From Cavia porcellus (taxonomy: Eukaryota; Chordata; Mammalia; Rodentia; Caviidae): DNA of 64,000 nucleotides. This document shows positions 1 to 11,152 of this stretch, piece after piece; the first letter of the stretch is position 1, and every line of letters begins with the position of its first letter. The notes below the pieces were generated by a model, which saw only the letters and a list, made by a program, of their open reading frames with translations, searched no databases and was not told the origin of the DNA. A program made the position numbers and the translations under genes. The stretch spans positions 7,192,001 through 7,256,000 of the forward strand of contig NW_026947501.1 of assembly GCF_034190915.1 (NCBI RefSeq), written 5' to 3'.

Positions 1-580
1 TGTAGGATAGGTTTCTGAAAAAAACATCGGAGTGGTGCGCATTGTAAGGGTTTCTAACAGGCCATTTACTAGTTGGAGTGAGAAAAACATCACGGGGTTT
101 TGTGAATGGTAGGGCCTGATTTAGGATAGGCAGTGAGTGGCAATGTAGGATGGAGAAAAGCACCACGGTGTGGTCAGCATGGGGAGATCAGGAAACATGC
201 AGTGGCAATGTGGGATAGCTTTCTTAAAAACATTACGTGTTGTTGCGAATTGTAAGGGTTTCTAACAGGCCATTCACTAGTAGGAGTGAGAAAAACATCA
301 CGGGGTGGTGTGAATCGGAGGGCCTGAATTATGATAGGCAGTGAGTTGCAATGTAGAATGTAGAAAAGCACCACGGGGTGGTCAGCATGGGGAGATCAGG
401 AAACATGCAGTGGCAATGTGGGATAGCTTTCTGAAAAATATTATGGGTTGGTGAGCATTGTAAGGGTGTCTAACAGGCCATTCACTAGTAGGAGTGAGAA
501 AAACCTCACAGCGTGGTGTGAATTGGAGGGCCTGAATCAAGATAGGCAGTGAGTGGCCCTTTAGGATGGAGAGAAGCACC
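1..580 (+). repeat. Array segment with undeleted relatives of the 196-bp subtype
   Basis: Nearly three monomers. Bases 1-210 resemble the variant series with TTTACTAGTTGGAGTG and GGGGTTTTGTGAATGG that recurs at about 4.6, 6.05, 11.1, 13.2 and 17.7 kb. The next copy carries the ACGTGTTGTTGCGAATTG-like variant but keeps the full TAAGGGTTTCTAACAGGCC around 253-270. The eight other blocks in this context have a 12-bp deletion there. This copy therefore probably shows the state before the deletion. Confidence 0.7.
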
Positions 581-2450
581 AAATGATGGTCAACATGGGG
601 AGGTCACGACACATGCAGTGGCAATGTAGGATAGGTTTCTGAAAAACATATCGGTTGGTGAGAATTGTAAGGCTTTCTAACAGGCCATTCACTAGAAGGA
701 GTGAGAAAAACATCACGGGGTGGTGTGAATCAGAGGGGCTGAATTATGATAAGCAGTGAGTGGCAGTGTAGGATGGAGAAAAGCACCACGGGGTGGTCTG
801 CATGGGGAGGTCAGGAAAAATGTAGTGGCAAGGTAGGGTAGGTTTCTGAAAAAAACATCGGGGTGGTGTGCATTGTAAGGGTTTCTAACAGGCCATTCTC
901 TAGTAGGATTGAGAAAAACATCACGGGGTGTTGTGAATGGGAGTTCCTGAATTACGATAGGCAGTGAGTGGCAATGTATGATGGAGAAAAGCACCACGGG
1001 GTGGTCAGTATGGGGAGGTCAGGAAACATGCATTGGCAATGAAGGATAGGTTTCTGAAAAACATCGCCGGGTGGTGCACATTGTAAGGGTTTCTAACAGG
1101 CCATTCACTAGCAGGAGTGAGAAAAACATCATGGGGTTGTGTGAATAGGAGGGCCTGAATTAAGTTAAGCATTGAGTGGCAATGTTGGATGGAGAAAAGC
1201 AAATCAGGGTAGTCAGCATGGGGAGGTGAGGAAACATGCAGTGGCAATGTAGGATAGGTTTCTGAAAAAAAAAGTGGGTTGGTTCGCATTGTAAGGGTTG
1301 CTAACAGGCCATTCACTAGTAGGAGTGAGGAAAACATCACGGGGTGGTGTGAATCGGAGGGCTTGAATTAGGATAAGCAGTGAGTGGCAATGTACGATGG
1401 AGAAAAGCACCACGGGGTGGTCATCCTGGGGAGGTCAGGAAACATGCAATGGCAATGTAGGATATTTTTTGAAAAACATCACGGGGTGGTGCGGATTTTA
1501 AGGGTTTCTAACAGGCCATTCACTAGTAAGAGTGAGAAAAACATAACGGGGTCTTGTGAATCAGATGTTCTGAATTATGATAGGCAGTAAGTGCAATGTA
1601 GGATGGAGAAAAGCACCACGGGGTGGTCAGCGTGCGGAGGTCAGGAAACATGCACTGGTAATGTACGATAGGTTTCTGAAAAAAAAAATGCGGGTTGGTG
1701 CGCATTGTAAGGGTATCTAACAGGCCATTCACTAGTAGGATTGAGAAAAACATCACGGGGTGGTGTGAATCGGAGGGAGTGAATTAGGATAGGCAGTGAG
1801 TGGCAATATAGGATACAAAAAAGCACCACAGGGTGGTCAGCATGGGGAGTTCAGGAAACATGCAGTGGCAATGTAGGATAGTTCTCTGAAAAAAATCACT
1901 GGGTGGTGCGCATTGTAAGGGTTTCTAAAAGGCCATTCATTAGTAGGAGTGAGAAAAACATCACGGCGTGGTGTGAATCGGACGGCCTGAATCAGGATAG
2001 GCAGTGAGTGGCAATGTAGGATGGAGAAAAGCACCACGAGGTGGTCATCTTGGGGAGGTCAGGACACATGCAGTGGCAATGTAGGATAGGTTTCTAAAAA
2101 ACATCGCGGGTGCTGAGGATTGTAATGATTTCTAACAGGCCATTCACTAGGAGGAGTGAGAAAAACATCACGGGGTGGTTTGAATCCGAGGACCTGATTT
2201 AGGATAGGAAGTGAGTGGCAATGTAGGATGGAGAAAAGAACCATGGGGTGCTCAGCAATGGGAGGACATGAAACATGCAGTGGCAATGTAGAATAGTTTT
2301 CTGATAAACATCATGGGGTGGTGCGTATGTAAGGGTTTCTAACAGGCCATTCACTAGTAGGAGTGAGAAAAACATCACGGGGTGGTGTGAATCAGATGTT
2401 TTGAATTAGGATTGGCAGTGAGTGGCAATGTAGGATGGAGAAAAGCACCA
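581..2450 (+). repeat. Array segment, about nine individually divergent monomers
   Basis: Nine or so monomers that follow the standard pattern but that I could not place as one contiguous block elsewhere in the window. Single variants resemble others (for example GTTTGAATC/GATGTT at 2,390 and GGAAAATATTATGGG-like at 435). A-runs of 9 and 10 at S3 starts (about 1,267 and 1,677) are mild forms of the A-tract growth seen later. No non-satellite sequence is present. Confidence 0.6.
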
Positions 2451-4080
2451 CGGGGTGGTCAGCATGAGGAGGTCAGGAAACATGCAGTGGCAAAGTAGGA
2501 TAGTTTTCTGAAAACCATCACGGGGTGGTGCCCATTGTATGGCTTTCTAACAGGCCATTCACTAGTAGGAGTGAGAAAAACATCACGGGGTGTTGTGAAT
2601 CGGAGGTCCTCAATCAACTTAGACAGTGAGTGCCAATGTAGGATGGAGAAAAGCACCATGGTTTGGTGAGCACGGGGAGGTCAGGAATCATACAATGGCA
2701 ATGTAGGATAGGTTTCTGAAAAACATCGCGGGGTTGTGCGCATTGTAAGGATTTGTAGCAGGCCATTCACTAGTAGGATTGAGAAAAACATCACGGGGTG
2801 GTTTGAATCAGATGTTCTGAATTAGGATATACAGTGAGTGGCAATGTAGGCTGGAGAAAAGGACCACGGGGTGGTCAGCATGGGGAGGTCGGTAAACATG
2901 CATTGGCAATGTAGGATAGGTTTCTGTAAAACATCGCTGGTGGTGCGCATTGTAAGGCTTTCTAACAGGCCATTCACTAGTAGGAGTGAGAAAAACATCA
3001 CGGGTGGTGTGAATCGGAGGGCCTGAATGAGGATAGGCAGTGAGGGGCAATATAAAATGGAGAAAAGCACCACGGTGTGGTCAGAATGGGGAGGTCAGCA
3101 TGCATTGGCAATATAGGATAGGTTTCTGAAAAACATCACGGGATGGTGCGCATTGTAAGGGTTTCTAACTGACCATTCCCTGGTAGGCGTGAGAAATACA
3201 TCACGGGAGGGTGTTAATCTGAAGGCCTGAATTAGGATAGGCAGTGAGTGGCAATGTAGGATGAAGAAAAGCACCACGGCAACGTCAGGATGGGGAAGTC
3301 AGGAAACATGCAGTGGCATTGTGGGATAGCTTTCTGAAAAACATCGCGTGGTGGTGCGCATTGTAAGTGTTTTTAACAGGCCATTCACTAGTAGGAGCGA
3401 GAAAAACATCACGGCGTGGTATGAATTGGAGGGCCTGAATAAGGATAGGCATTGAGTGGCAATGTAGGATGGAGAAAAGCACCAAAGGGTGGTCATCATG
3501 GGGAGGTCAGGACACATGCAGTGGCAATGTAGGATTGGTTTCTGAAAAACATCGCGGGTGGTGAAAATTGTAAGGCTTTCTAACAGGCCATTCACTAGTA
3601 GGACTGAGAAAAACATCATGGGGTGGTGTGAATCAGAGGGCCTGAATTATGATAAGCAGTGAGTGGCAATGTAGTATGGAGAAAAGCACCACGGGGTGGT
3701 CTGCATGGGGAGGTCAGGAAACAAGCAGTGGCAATGTAGGATAGGTTTCTGAAAAAAAACATCGGAGTGGTGCGCATTGTAAGGGTTTCTAACAGGCCAT
3801 TTTCTAGTTGGAGTGAGAAAAACATCACGGGGTTTTGTGAATGGTAGGGCCTGATTTAGGTTAGGCAGTGAGTGGCAATGTAGGATGGAGAAAAGCACCA
3901 CGGTGTGGTCAGCATGGGGAGATCAGGAAACATGCAGTGGCAATGTGGGATAGCTTTCTAAAAAACATTACGTGTTGTTGCGAATTGTAAGGCCATTCAC
4001 TAGTAGGAGTGAGAAAAACATCACGGGGTGGTGTGAATCGGAGGGCCTGAATTATGATAGGCAGTGAGTGGCAATGTAGG
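2451..4080 (+). repeat. Block duplicated at 32,831-34,460 (offset 30,380, no net indel)
   Basis: Eight monomers whose variants and spacing match 32,831-34,460 at a constant offset of 30,380 bp. Both copies share a private 4-bp shortening at GAGGTCAGCATG (about 3,110 and 33,473), where other relatives (10,372; 12,450; 19,090) read GAGGTCAGGAAACATG. Both also share CATCGCGTGGTGGTGCG at about 3,350 and 33,723. These shared changes mark the two blocks as closest relatives among the similar blocks at 9.7, 11.8, 18.5 and 53.9 kb. Confidence 0.75.
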
Positions 4081-4922
4081 ATGAAGAAAAGCACCACGGC
4101 AACGTCAGGATGGGGAAGTGAGGAAACATGCAGTGGCCATGTGGGATAGCTTTCTGAAAAACATCGCGGGGTGGTGCACATTGTAAGTGTTTTTAACAGG
4201 CCATTCACTAGTAGGAGTGAGAAAAACATCACGGCGTGGTATGAATTGGAGGGCCTGAATCAGGATAGGCAGTGAGTGGCAATGTAGGATGGAGAAAAAC
4301 ACCAAAGGGGGGTCATCATGGGGAGGTCAGGACACATGCAGTGGCAATGTAGGATTGCTTTCTGAAAAACATCGCGGGTGGTGAAAATTGTAAGGCTTTC
4401 TAACAGGCCATTCACTAGTAGGACTGAGAAAAACATCATGGGGTGGTGTGAATCAGAGGGCCTGAATTATGATAAGCAGTGAGTGGCAATGTAGTATGGA
4501 GAAAAGAACCACGGGGTGGTCTGCATGGGGAGGTCAGGAAACAAGCATTGGCAATGTAGGTTAGGTTTCTGAAAAAAAAACATCGGAGTGGTGCGCATTG
4601 TAAGGGTTTCTAACAGGCCATTTACTAGTTGGAGTGAGAAAAACATCACGGGGTTTTGTGAATGGTAGGGCATGATTTAGGATAGGCAGTGAGTGGCAAT
4701 GTAGGATGGAGAAAAGCACCACGGTGTGGTCAGCATGGGGAGATCAGGAAACATGCAGTGGCAATGTGGGATAGCTTTCTGAAAAACATTACGTGTTGTT
4801 GCGAATTGTAAGGTTTTCTAACAGGCCATTCACTAGTAGGAGTCAGAAAAACATCACGGCATGGTGTGAATTGGAGGGCCTGAATCAGGATAGGCAGTGA
4901 GTGGCAATGTAGGATGGAGAAA
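3478..4922 (+). repeat. 7-mer higher-order repeat, copy 1 (1,445 bp)
   Basis: Seven monomers, one of them the 12-bp-deleted subtype, so the unit is 1,445 bp rather than 7 x 208 = 1,456. Landmarks recur at exactly +1,445: ACCAAAGGGTGGTCATC at 3,481 and 4,926, TCTGAAAAACATCGCGGGTG at 3,541 and 4,986, and the deletion junction at 3,987 and 5,432. Near-identity over the unit implies a recent tandem duplication. Confidence 0.85.
3987..4003 (+). repeat. 12-bp deletion junction defining the 196-bp monomer subtype (first of eight)
   Basis: The sequence reads GCGAATTGTAAGGCCATTCA. The usual form has GTTTCTAACAGG between AAGG and CCATT. The lost 12 bp are bounded by AGG on both sides, so slippage or exchange between AGG direct repeats explains it. 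The same junction occurs at about 5,432, 13,346, 14,798, 19,986, 28,356, 34,367 and 55,393, always after the ACGTGTTGTTGCGAATTG variant. One origin followed by spread with larger duplications is the simplest reading. Confidence 0.85.
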
Positions 4923-6367
4923 AGCACCAAAGGGTGGTCATCATGGGGAGGTCAGGACACATGCAGTGGCAATGTAGGATTGGTTTCTGAAAAACATCGC
5001 GGGTGGTGAAAATTGTAAGGCTTTCTAACAGGCCATTCACTAGTAGGACTGAGAAAAACATCATGGGGTGGTGTGAATCAGAGGGCCTGAATTATGATAA
5101 GCAGTGAGTGGCAATGTAGTATGGAGAAAAGCACCACGGGGTGGTCTGCATGGGGAGGTCAGGAAACAAGCAGTGGCAATGTAGGATAGGTTTCTGAAAA
5201 AAAACATCGGAGTGGTGCGCATTGTAAGGGTTCCTAACAGGCCATTTTCTAGTTGGAGTGAGAAAAACATCACGGGGTTTTGTGAATGGTAGGGCCTGAT
5301 TTAGGTTAGGCAGTGAGTGGCAATGTAGGATGGAGAAAAGCACCACGGTGTGGTCAGCATGGGGAGATCAGGAAACATGCAGTGGCAATGTGGGATAGCT
5401 TTCTAAAAAACATTACGTGTTGTTGCGAATTGTAAGGCCATTCACTAGTAGGAGTGAGAAAAACATCACGGGGTGGTGTGAATCGGAGGGCCTGAATTAT
5501 GATAGGCAGTGAGTGGCAATGTAGGATGAAGAAAAGCACCACGGCAACGTCAGGATGGGGAAGTGAGGATACATGCAGTGGCCATGTGGGATAGCTTTCT
5601 GAAAAACATCGCGGGGTGGTGCACATTGTAAGTGTTTTTAACAGGCCATTCACTAGTAGGAGTGAGAAAAACATCACGGCGTGGTATGAATTGGAGGGCC
5701 TGAATCAGGATAGGCAGTGAGTGGCAATGTAGGATGGAGAAAAACACCAAAGGGGGGTCATCATGGGGAGGTCAGGACACATGCAGTGGCAATGTAGGAT
5801 TGCTTTCTGAAAAACATCGCGGGTGGTGAAAATTGTAAGGCTTTCTAACAGGCCATTCACTAGTAGGACTGAGAAAAACATCATGGGGTGGTGTGAATCA
5901 GAGGGCCTGAATTATGATAAGCAGTGAGTGGCAATGTAGTATGGAGAAAAGAACCACGGGGTGGTCTGCATGGGGAGGTCAGGAAACAAGCAGTGGCAAT
6001 GTAGGTTAGGTTTCTGAAAAAAAAACATCGGAGTGGTGCGCATTGTAAGGGTTTCTAACAGGCCATTTACTAGTTGGAGTGAGAAAAACATCACGGGGTT
6101 TTGTGAATGGTAGGGCATGATTTAGGATAGGCAGTGAGTGGCAATGTAGGATGGAGAAAAGCACCACGGTGTGGTCAGCATGGGGAGATCAGGAAACATG
6201 CAGTGGCAATGTGGGATAGCTTTCTGAAAAACATTACGTGTTGTTGCGAATTGTAAGGTTTTCTAACAGGCCATTCACTAGTAGGAGTCAGAAAAACATC
6301 ACGGCATGGTGTGAATTGGAGGGCCTGAATCAGGATAGGCAGTGAGTGGCAATGTAGGATGGAGAAA
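4923..6367 (+). repeat. 7-mer higher-order repeat, copy 2 (1,445 bp)
   Basis: Direct tandem copy of 3,478-4,922 with only scattered single-base changes, for example GGAAACATG to GGATACATG near 5,568. Homology ends near 6,368, where the expected ACCAAAGGG becomes ATGAAAGGG and the array continues with the GCGAGTGGTGAGAATT variant found at about 9.37, 11.45, 18.1, 32.5 and 53.5 kb. Confidence 0.84.
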
Positions 6368-7057
6368 AGCATGAAAGGGTGGTCATCATGGGGAGGTCAG
6401 GACAAATGCAGTGGCAATGTAGGATAGGTTTCTGAAAAACATCGCGAGTGGTGAGAATTGTAAGGCTATCTAACAGGCCATTCAGTAGTAGGACTGAGAA
6501 AAACATCACGGGGTGGTGTGAATCGGAGGGCCTGAATTATGATAGGCAGTGAGTGGCAATGTAGAATGGAGAAAAGCACCACGGGGTGGTCAGCATGGGG
6601 AGGACAGGAAACATACAGTAGCAATGTAGGATAGTTTTCTGAAAAACATCACGGGGTGCTGCGCATTGTAAGTGTTTTTAGCAGGCCATTCACTAGTAGG
6701 AGTGAGAAAATCATCACCGGGTGGTGTGAATGGGAGGGCCTGAATTAGGATATTCATTGAGGGGCAATGAACAATGGAGAAAAGCACCATGGGGTGGTCA
6801 ACATGGGGAGGTCAGGAAACATGCAATGGCAATGTAGGATAGGTTTCTGAAAAACATCGCGGCGTGGTGCGCATTGTAAGGGTTTCTAACAAGCCATTCA
6901 CAAGTAGGATTGAAAAAAACATCACGGGGTTGTGTGAATCGGAGGGCCTGAATTGGGTTAGGCAGTGAGTGGCAATGTAGGATGGAGAAAATCACCACAG
7001 GGTGGTCAGCATGGGGAGGTCAGAAAACATGCCGTGGCAATGTAGGATAGGTTTCCG
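6368..7057 (+). repeat. Array segment leading into the long A-tract monomer
   Basis: Three-plus monomers. From 6,590 the order matches 15,124 onward at offset 8,534. Members include the variant GATATTCATTGAGGGGCAAT (about 6,750) and the variant AACAAGCCATTCACAAGTAG (about 6,889), in which the ACTAGT hexamer is lost (ACAAGT). These always precede the A-tract monomer in the other blocks (13.9, 15.4, 20.6, 35.0 and 56.0 kb). Confidence 0.75.

Positions 7058-7096
<39 letters not shown>
7058..7096 (+). repeat. A39 homopolymer inside S3
   Basis: Thirty-nine consecutive A at the S3 start, where most monomers have five. Flanks are GGTTTCCG on the left and CAGGATGTTGCACATTG on the right; both are satellite sequence. 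This is the longest uninterrupted A tract in the window. It is an expansion in place, not an inserted element. Exact length may be affected by sequencing or consensus error in homopolymers. Confidence 0.85.
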
Positions 7097-7097
<1 letters not shown>

Positions 7098-9074
7098 AGG
7101 ATGTTGCACATTGTAAGTGTTTCTAACAGGCCATTCACTAGTAGAAGTTAGAAAAACATCACGGGGTGGTGTGAATCGGAGGGCCTGAATTAGGATAAGC
7201 AGTGAGTGGCAATGTAGGATGGAGAAAAGCACCACAGGGTGGTCAGCATGGGGAGGTAGGAAACATGCAGTGGCAATGTAAGATAGTTTTCTGAAAAACA
7301 TCACGGGGTGGTGCGCTTTGTAAGGGTTTCTAACAGGCCATTCACTAGTAGGAGTGAGAAAAACATCACGGGGTGGTGTGAATCACATGGCCTGAATTAT
7401 GAGAAGCAGTGAGTGGCAATGTAGGATGCAGAAAAGCACCACGGGGTGGTCAGCATGGGGAGGTCAGGAAACATGCATTGGCAATGTAGGATAGGTTTCT
7501 GAAAAAAAACATCGGGGTGGTGCGCATTGTAAGCGTTTCTAAGAGGCCATTAACTAGTAGGAGTGAGAAAAACATCACGGGGGGGTGTGAATCGGAGGGA
7601 CTGAATCAGGATAGGCAGTGAGTGGCAGTGAAGGATGGAGAAAAGCACCACGGGGTGGTCAGCATTAGGAGGTCAGGAAACATTCAGTGGCAATGTAGGA
7701 TAGGTTTCTGATAAACATCTCTGGGTGGTGCGCATTGTAAAGGTTTCTAACAGGCCATTCATTAGTAGGAGTGACAAAATCATCACGTGCTGCTGTGAAT
7801 CGGTGGGCATGAATTAGGATAGGCAGTGAGTGGCAACATAACATGGAGAAAAGCACCACGGTGTGGTCAGCATGTTGAGGTCAGGAAACATGCAGTGGCA
7901 CTGCAGGATCGGTTTCTGAAAAACATCGCGGGGTTGGGAGCATTGCAAAGGTTTCTACCAGGCCATTCACTAGTAGGAGTGAGAAATACATCATGGTGTG
8001 GTGTGAATCGGAGGGCCTGAATCAAGTTAGACAGTGAGTAGCAATGTAGGATGGAGAAAAGCACCATGGGTTGGTGAGCATGGGGAGGTCAGAAAACATG
8101 CAATGGCAATGTCGATAGGTTTCTGAAAAGCATTTTGGGGTTGTGCGCATTGTAAGGGTTTGTAGCAGGCCATTCACTAGTAGGAGTGACAAAATCATCA
8201 CGGGGTGGTGTGAATCGGAGGGCCTGAATCAGGATAGGCAGTGAGTGGCAGAGTAGGATAGAGAAAAGCACCACAGGGTGGTCAGGATGTGGAGGTCAGG
8301 AAACATGCAGTGGCAATGTAGGATATGTTTCTTAAAATCATTGCGGGTTGGTGCTCATTGTAAGGGTTTCTAAAAGGCCTTCCACTAGTAGGAGTGAGAA
8401 CAACATCAAGGAGGTGGTGTGAATCGGAGGGCCTGAATTAGGATAGGCAGTGAGTGGCAATGTAGGGTGGATAAAAGCACCACAGGGTGGTCAGCACGGG
8501 GAGGTCAGGAAACATGCATTGGCAATGTAGGATACTTTTCTGAAAAACATCACGGGGTGGTGCGCATTATAAGGGTTTCTAAAAGGCCATTCACTAGTAG
8601 GAGTGAGAAAAACATCACGGGTGGTGTGAATCGGAGGGCCTGAATGAGGATAGGCAGTGAGGGGCAATATAAAATGGAGAAAAGCACCACGGTGTGGTCA
8701 GAATGGGGAGGTCAGGAAACATGGATTGGCAATATAGGATAGGTTTCTGAAAAACATCACGGGATGGTGCGCATTGTAAGGGTTTCTAACTGACCATTCC
8801 CTGGTAGGCGAGAGAAATACATCACGGGAGGGTGTGAATCGGAAGGCCTGAATTTGGATAGGCAGTGAGTGGCAATGTAGGATGGAGAAAAACACCAAAG
8901 GGGGGTCATCATGGGGAGGTCAGGACACATGCAGTGGCAATGTAGGATTGGTTTCTGAAAAACATCGCGGGTGGTGAAAATTGTAAGGCTTTCTAACAGG
9001 CCATTCACTAGTAGGACTGAGAAAAACATCATGGGGTGGTGTGAATCAGAGGGCCTGAATTATGAAAAGCAGTG
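7097..9074 (+). repeat. Block paralogous to 15,608-17,580 (offset about 8.51 kb)
   Basis: The same monomer order appears at 15.6-17.6 kb. The offset falls from 8,534 before the A tract to 8,510 after it, which matches the difference between 39 and 16 A plus one base. Diagnostic members are CATTCAGTGGCAATG (7,682), the GGCAACATAACATGG subtype (7,833), the shortened ATGTCGATAGG subtype (8,110) and the ACTGACCATTCCCTGGTAGG subtype (about 8,789). Confidence 0.8.
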
Positions 9075-11152
9075 AGTGGCAATGTAGGATGGAGAAAAGC
9101 ACCACGGTGTGGTCAGCATGGGGAGATCAGGAAACATGCAGTGGCAATGTGGGATAGCTTTCTGAAAAACATTACGTGTTGTTGCGAATTGTAAGTTTTT
9201 CTAACAGGCCATTCACTAGTAGGAGTCAGAAAAACATCATGGCATGGTGTGTATTGGAGGGCCTGAATCAGGATAGGCAGTGAGTGGCAATGTACGATGG
9301 AGAAAAGCACGAAAGGGTGGTCATCATGGGGAGGTCTGGACAAATGCAGTGGCAATGTAGGATAGGTTTCTGAAAAACATCGCGAGTGGTGAGTATTGTA
9401 AGGCTATCTAACAGGCCATTCAGTAGTAGGACTGAGAAAAACATCACGGGGTAGTGTGAATCAGAGGGCCTGAATTATGATAAGCAGTGAGTGGCAATGT
9501 ACGATGGAGAAAAGCACCACGGAGTGGTCAGCATGGGGAGGTCAGGAAACATGCAGAGGCAATTTAGGATAGGTTTCTGAAAAAAACTTTGGGGTGGTGC
9601 GCATTGTAAGTGTTTCTAACAGGCCATTAACTAGTAGGAGTGAGAAAAACATCACGGGGTGGTGTGAATTGGAGGGCCTGATTTAGGATAGGCAGTGAGT
9701 GGCAATGTAGGATGGAGGAAAGCACCACGGGGTGGTCAGCATGAGGAGGTCAGGAAACATGCAGTGGCAAAGTAGGATAGTTTTCTGAAAACCATCACGG
9801 GGTGGTGCCCATTGTATGGCTTTCTAACAGGCCATTCACTAGTAGGAGTGAGAAAAACATCACGGGGTGTTGTGAATCGGAGGTCCTCAATCAACTTAGA
9901 CAGTGAGTGCCAATGTAGGATGGAGAAAAGCACCATGGTTTGGTGAGCACGGGGAGGTCAGGAATCCTACAATGGCAATGTAGGATAGGTTTCTGAAAAA
10001 CATCGCGGGGTTGTGCGCATTGTAAGGATTTGTAGCAGGCCATTCACTAGTAGGATTGAGAAAAACATCACGGGGTGGTTTGAATCAGATGTTGTGAATT
10101 AGGATATACAGTGAGTGGCAATGTAGGCTGGAGAACAGGACCACGGGGTGGTCAGCATGGGGAGGTCGGTAAACATGCATTGGCAATGTAGGATAGGTTT
10201 CTGTAAAACATCGCTGGTGGTGCGCATTGTAAGGCTTTCTAACAGGCCATTCACTAGTAGGAGTGAGAAAAACATCACGGGTGGTGTGAATCGGAGGGCC
10301 TGAATGAGGATATGCAGTGAGGGGCAATATAAAATGGAGAAAAGCACCACGGTGTGGTCAGAATGGGGAGGTCAGGAAACATGGATTGGCAATATAGGAT
10401 AGGTTTCTGAAAAACATCACGGGATGGTGCGCATTGTAAGGGTTTCTAACTGACCATTCCCTGGTAGGCGTGAGAAATACATCACGGGAGGGTGTTAATC
10501 GGAAGGCCTGAATTAGGATAGGCAGTGAGTGGCAATGTAGGATGAAGAAAAGCACCACGGCAACGTCAGGATGGGGAAGTCAGGAAACATGCAGTGGCAA
10601 TGTGGGATAGCTTTCTGAAAAACCTCGCGGGGTGGTGCGCATTGTAAGTGTTTTTTACAGGCCATTCACTAGTAGGAGCGAGAAAAACATCACGGCGTGG
10701 TATGAATTGGAGGGCCTGAATCAGGATAGGCATTGAGTGGCAATGTAGGATGGAGAAAAGCACCAAAGGGTGGTCATCATCGGGATGTCAGGGCACATGC
10801 AGTGGCAATGTAGGATTGGTTTCTGAAAAACATCGCGGGTGGTGAAAATTGTAAGGCTTTCTAACAGGCCATTCACTAGTAGGACTGAGAAAAACATCAT
10901 GGGGTGGTGTGAATCAGAGGGCCTGAATTATGAAAAGCAGTGAGTGGCAATGTAGTATGGAGAAAAGCACCAAGGGGTGGTCTGCATGGGGAGGTCAGGA
11001 AACAAGCAGTGGCAATGTAGGATAGGTTTCTGAAAAAAAAACATCGGAGTGGTGCGCATTGTAAGGGTTTCTAACAGGCCATTTACTAGTTGGAGTGAGA
11101 AAAACATCACGGGGTTTTGTGAATGGTAGGGCCTGATTTAGGATAGGCAGTG
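9075..11152 (+). repeat. 10-mer higher-order repeat, copy 1 (2,078 bp)
   Basis: Ten monomers repeated at +2,078: matching landmarks lie at 9,113/11,191, 9,736/11,814, 10,085/12,163, 10,358/12,436 and 10,566/12,644. The left edge is a fusion. TATGAAAAGCAGTGAGTGGC (as at 10,929) runs straight into AGCACCACGGTGTGGTC (as at 11,176), skipping one monomer, so the first junction was made by in-register unequal exchange. Confidence 0.82.

Noticed and set aside
174..374. A ~66-codon minus-strand open frame present in nearly every monomer
   Set aside because: It stops in each monomer, the 208-bp period shifts the frame by one each time, it tracks the DNA repeat exactly, and variants include indels and A-tract changes with no sign of frame preservation. 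It is a by-product of the repeat.
7058..7096. Poly-A tail of an inserted SINE, LINE or processed transcript
   Set aside because: Both flanks are continuous satellite in register, there is no element body and no target-site duplication, and the tract grows from an A5 normally present at that site.
7826..8020. Plus-strand 64-codon frame repeated at eight places (e.g. 16,336, 30,718, 51,741)
   Set aside because: It belongs to one monomer subtype (GGCAACATAACATGG) that is copied with the super-repeat. There is no promoter or codon-level conservation, and the protein has no recognisable domain.
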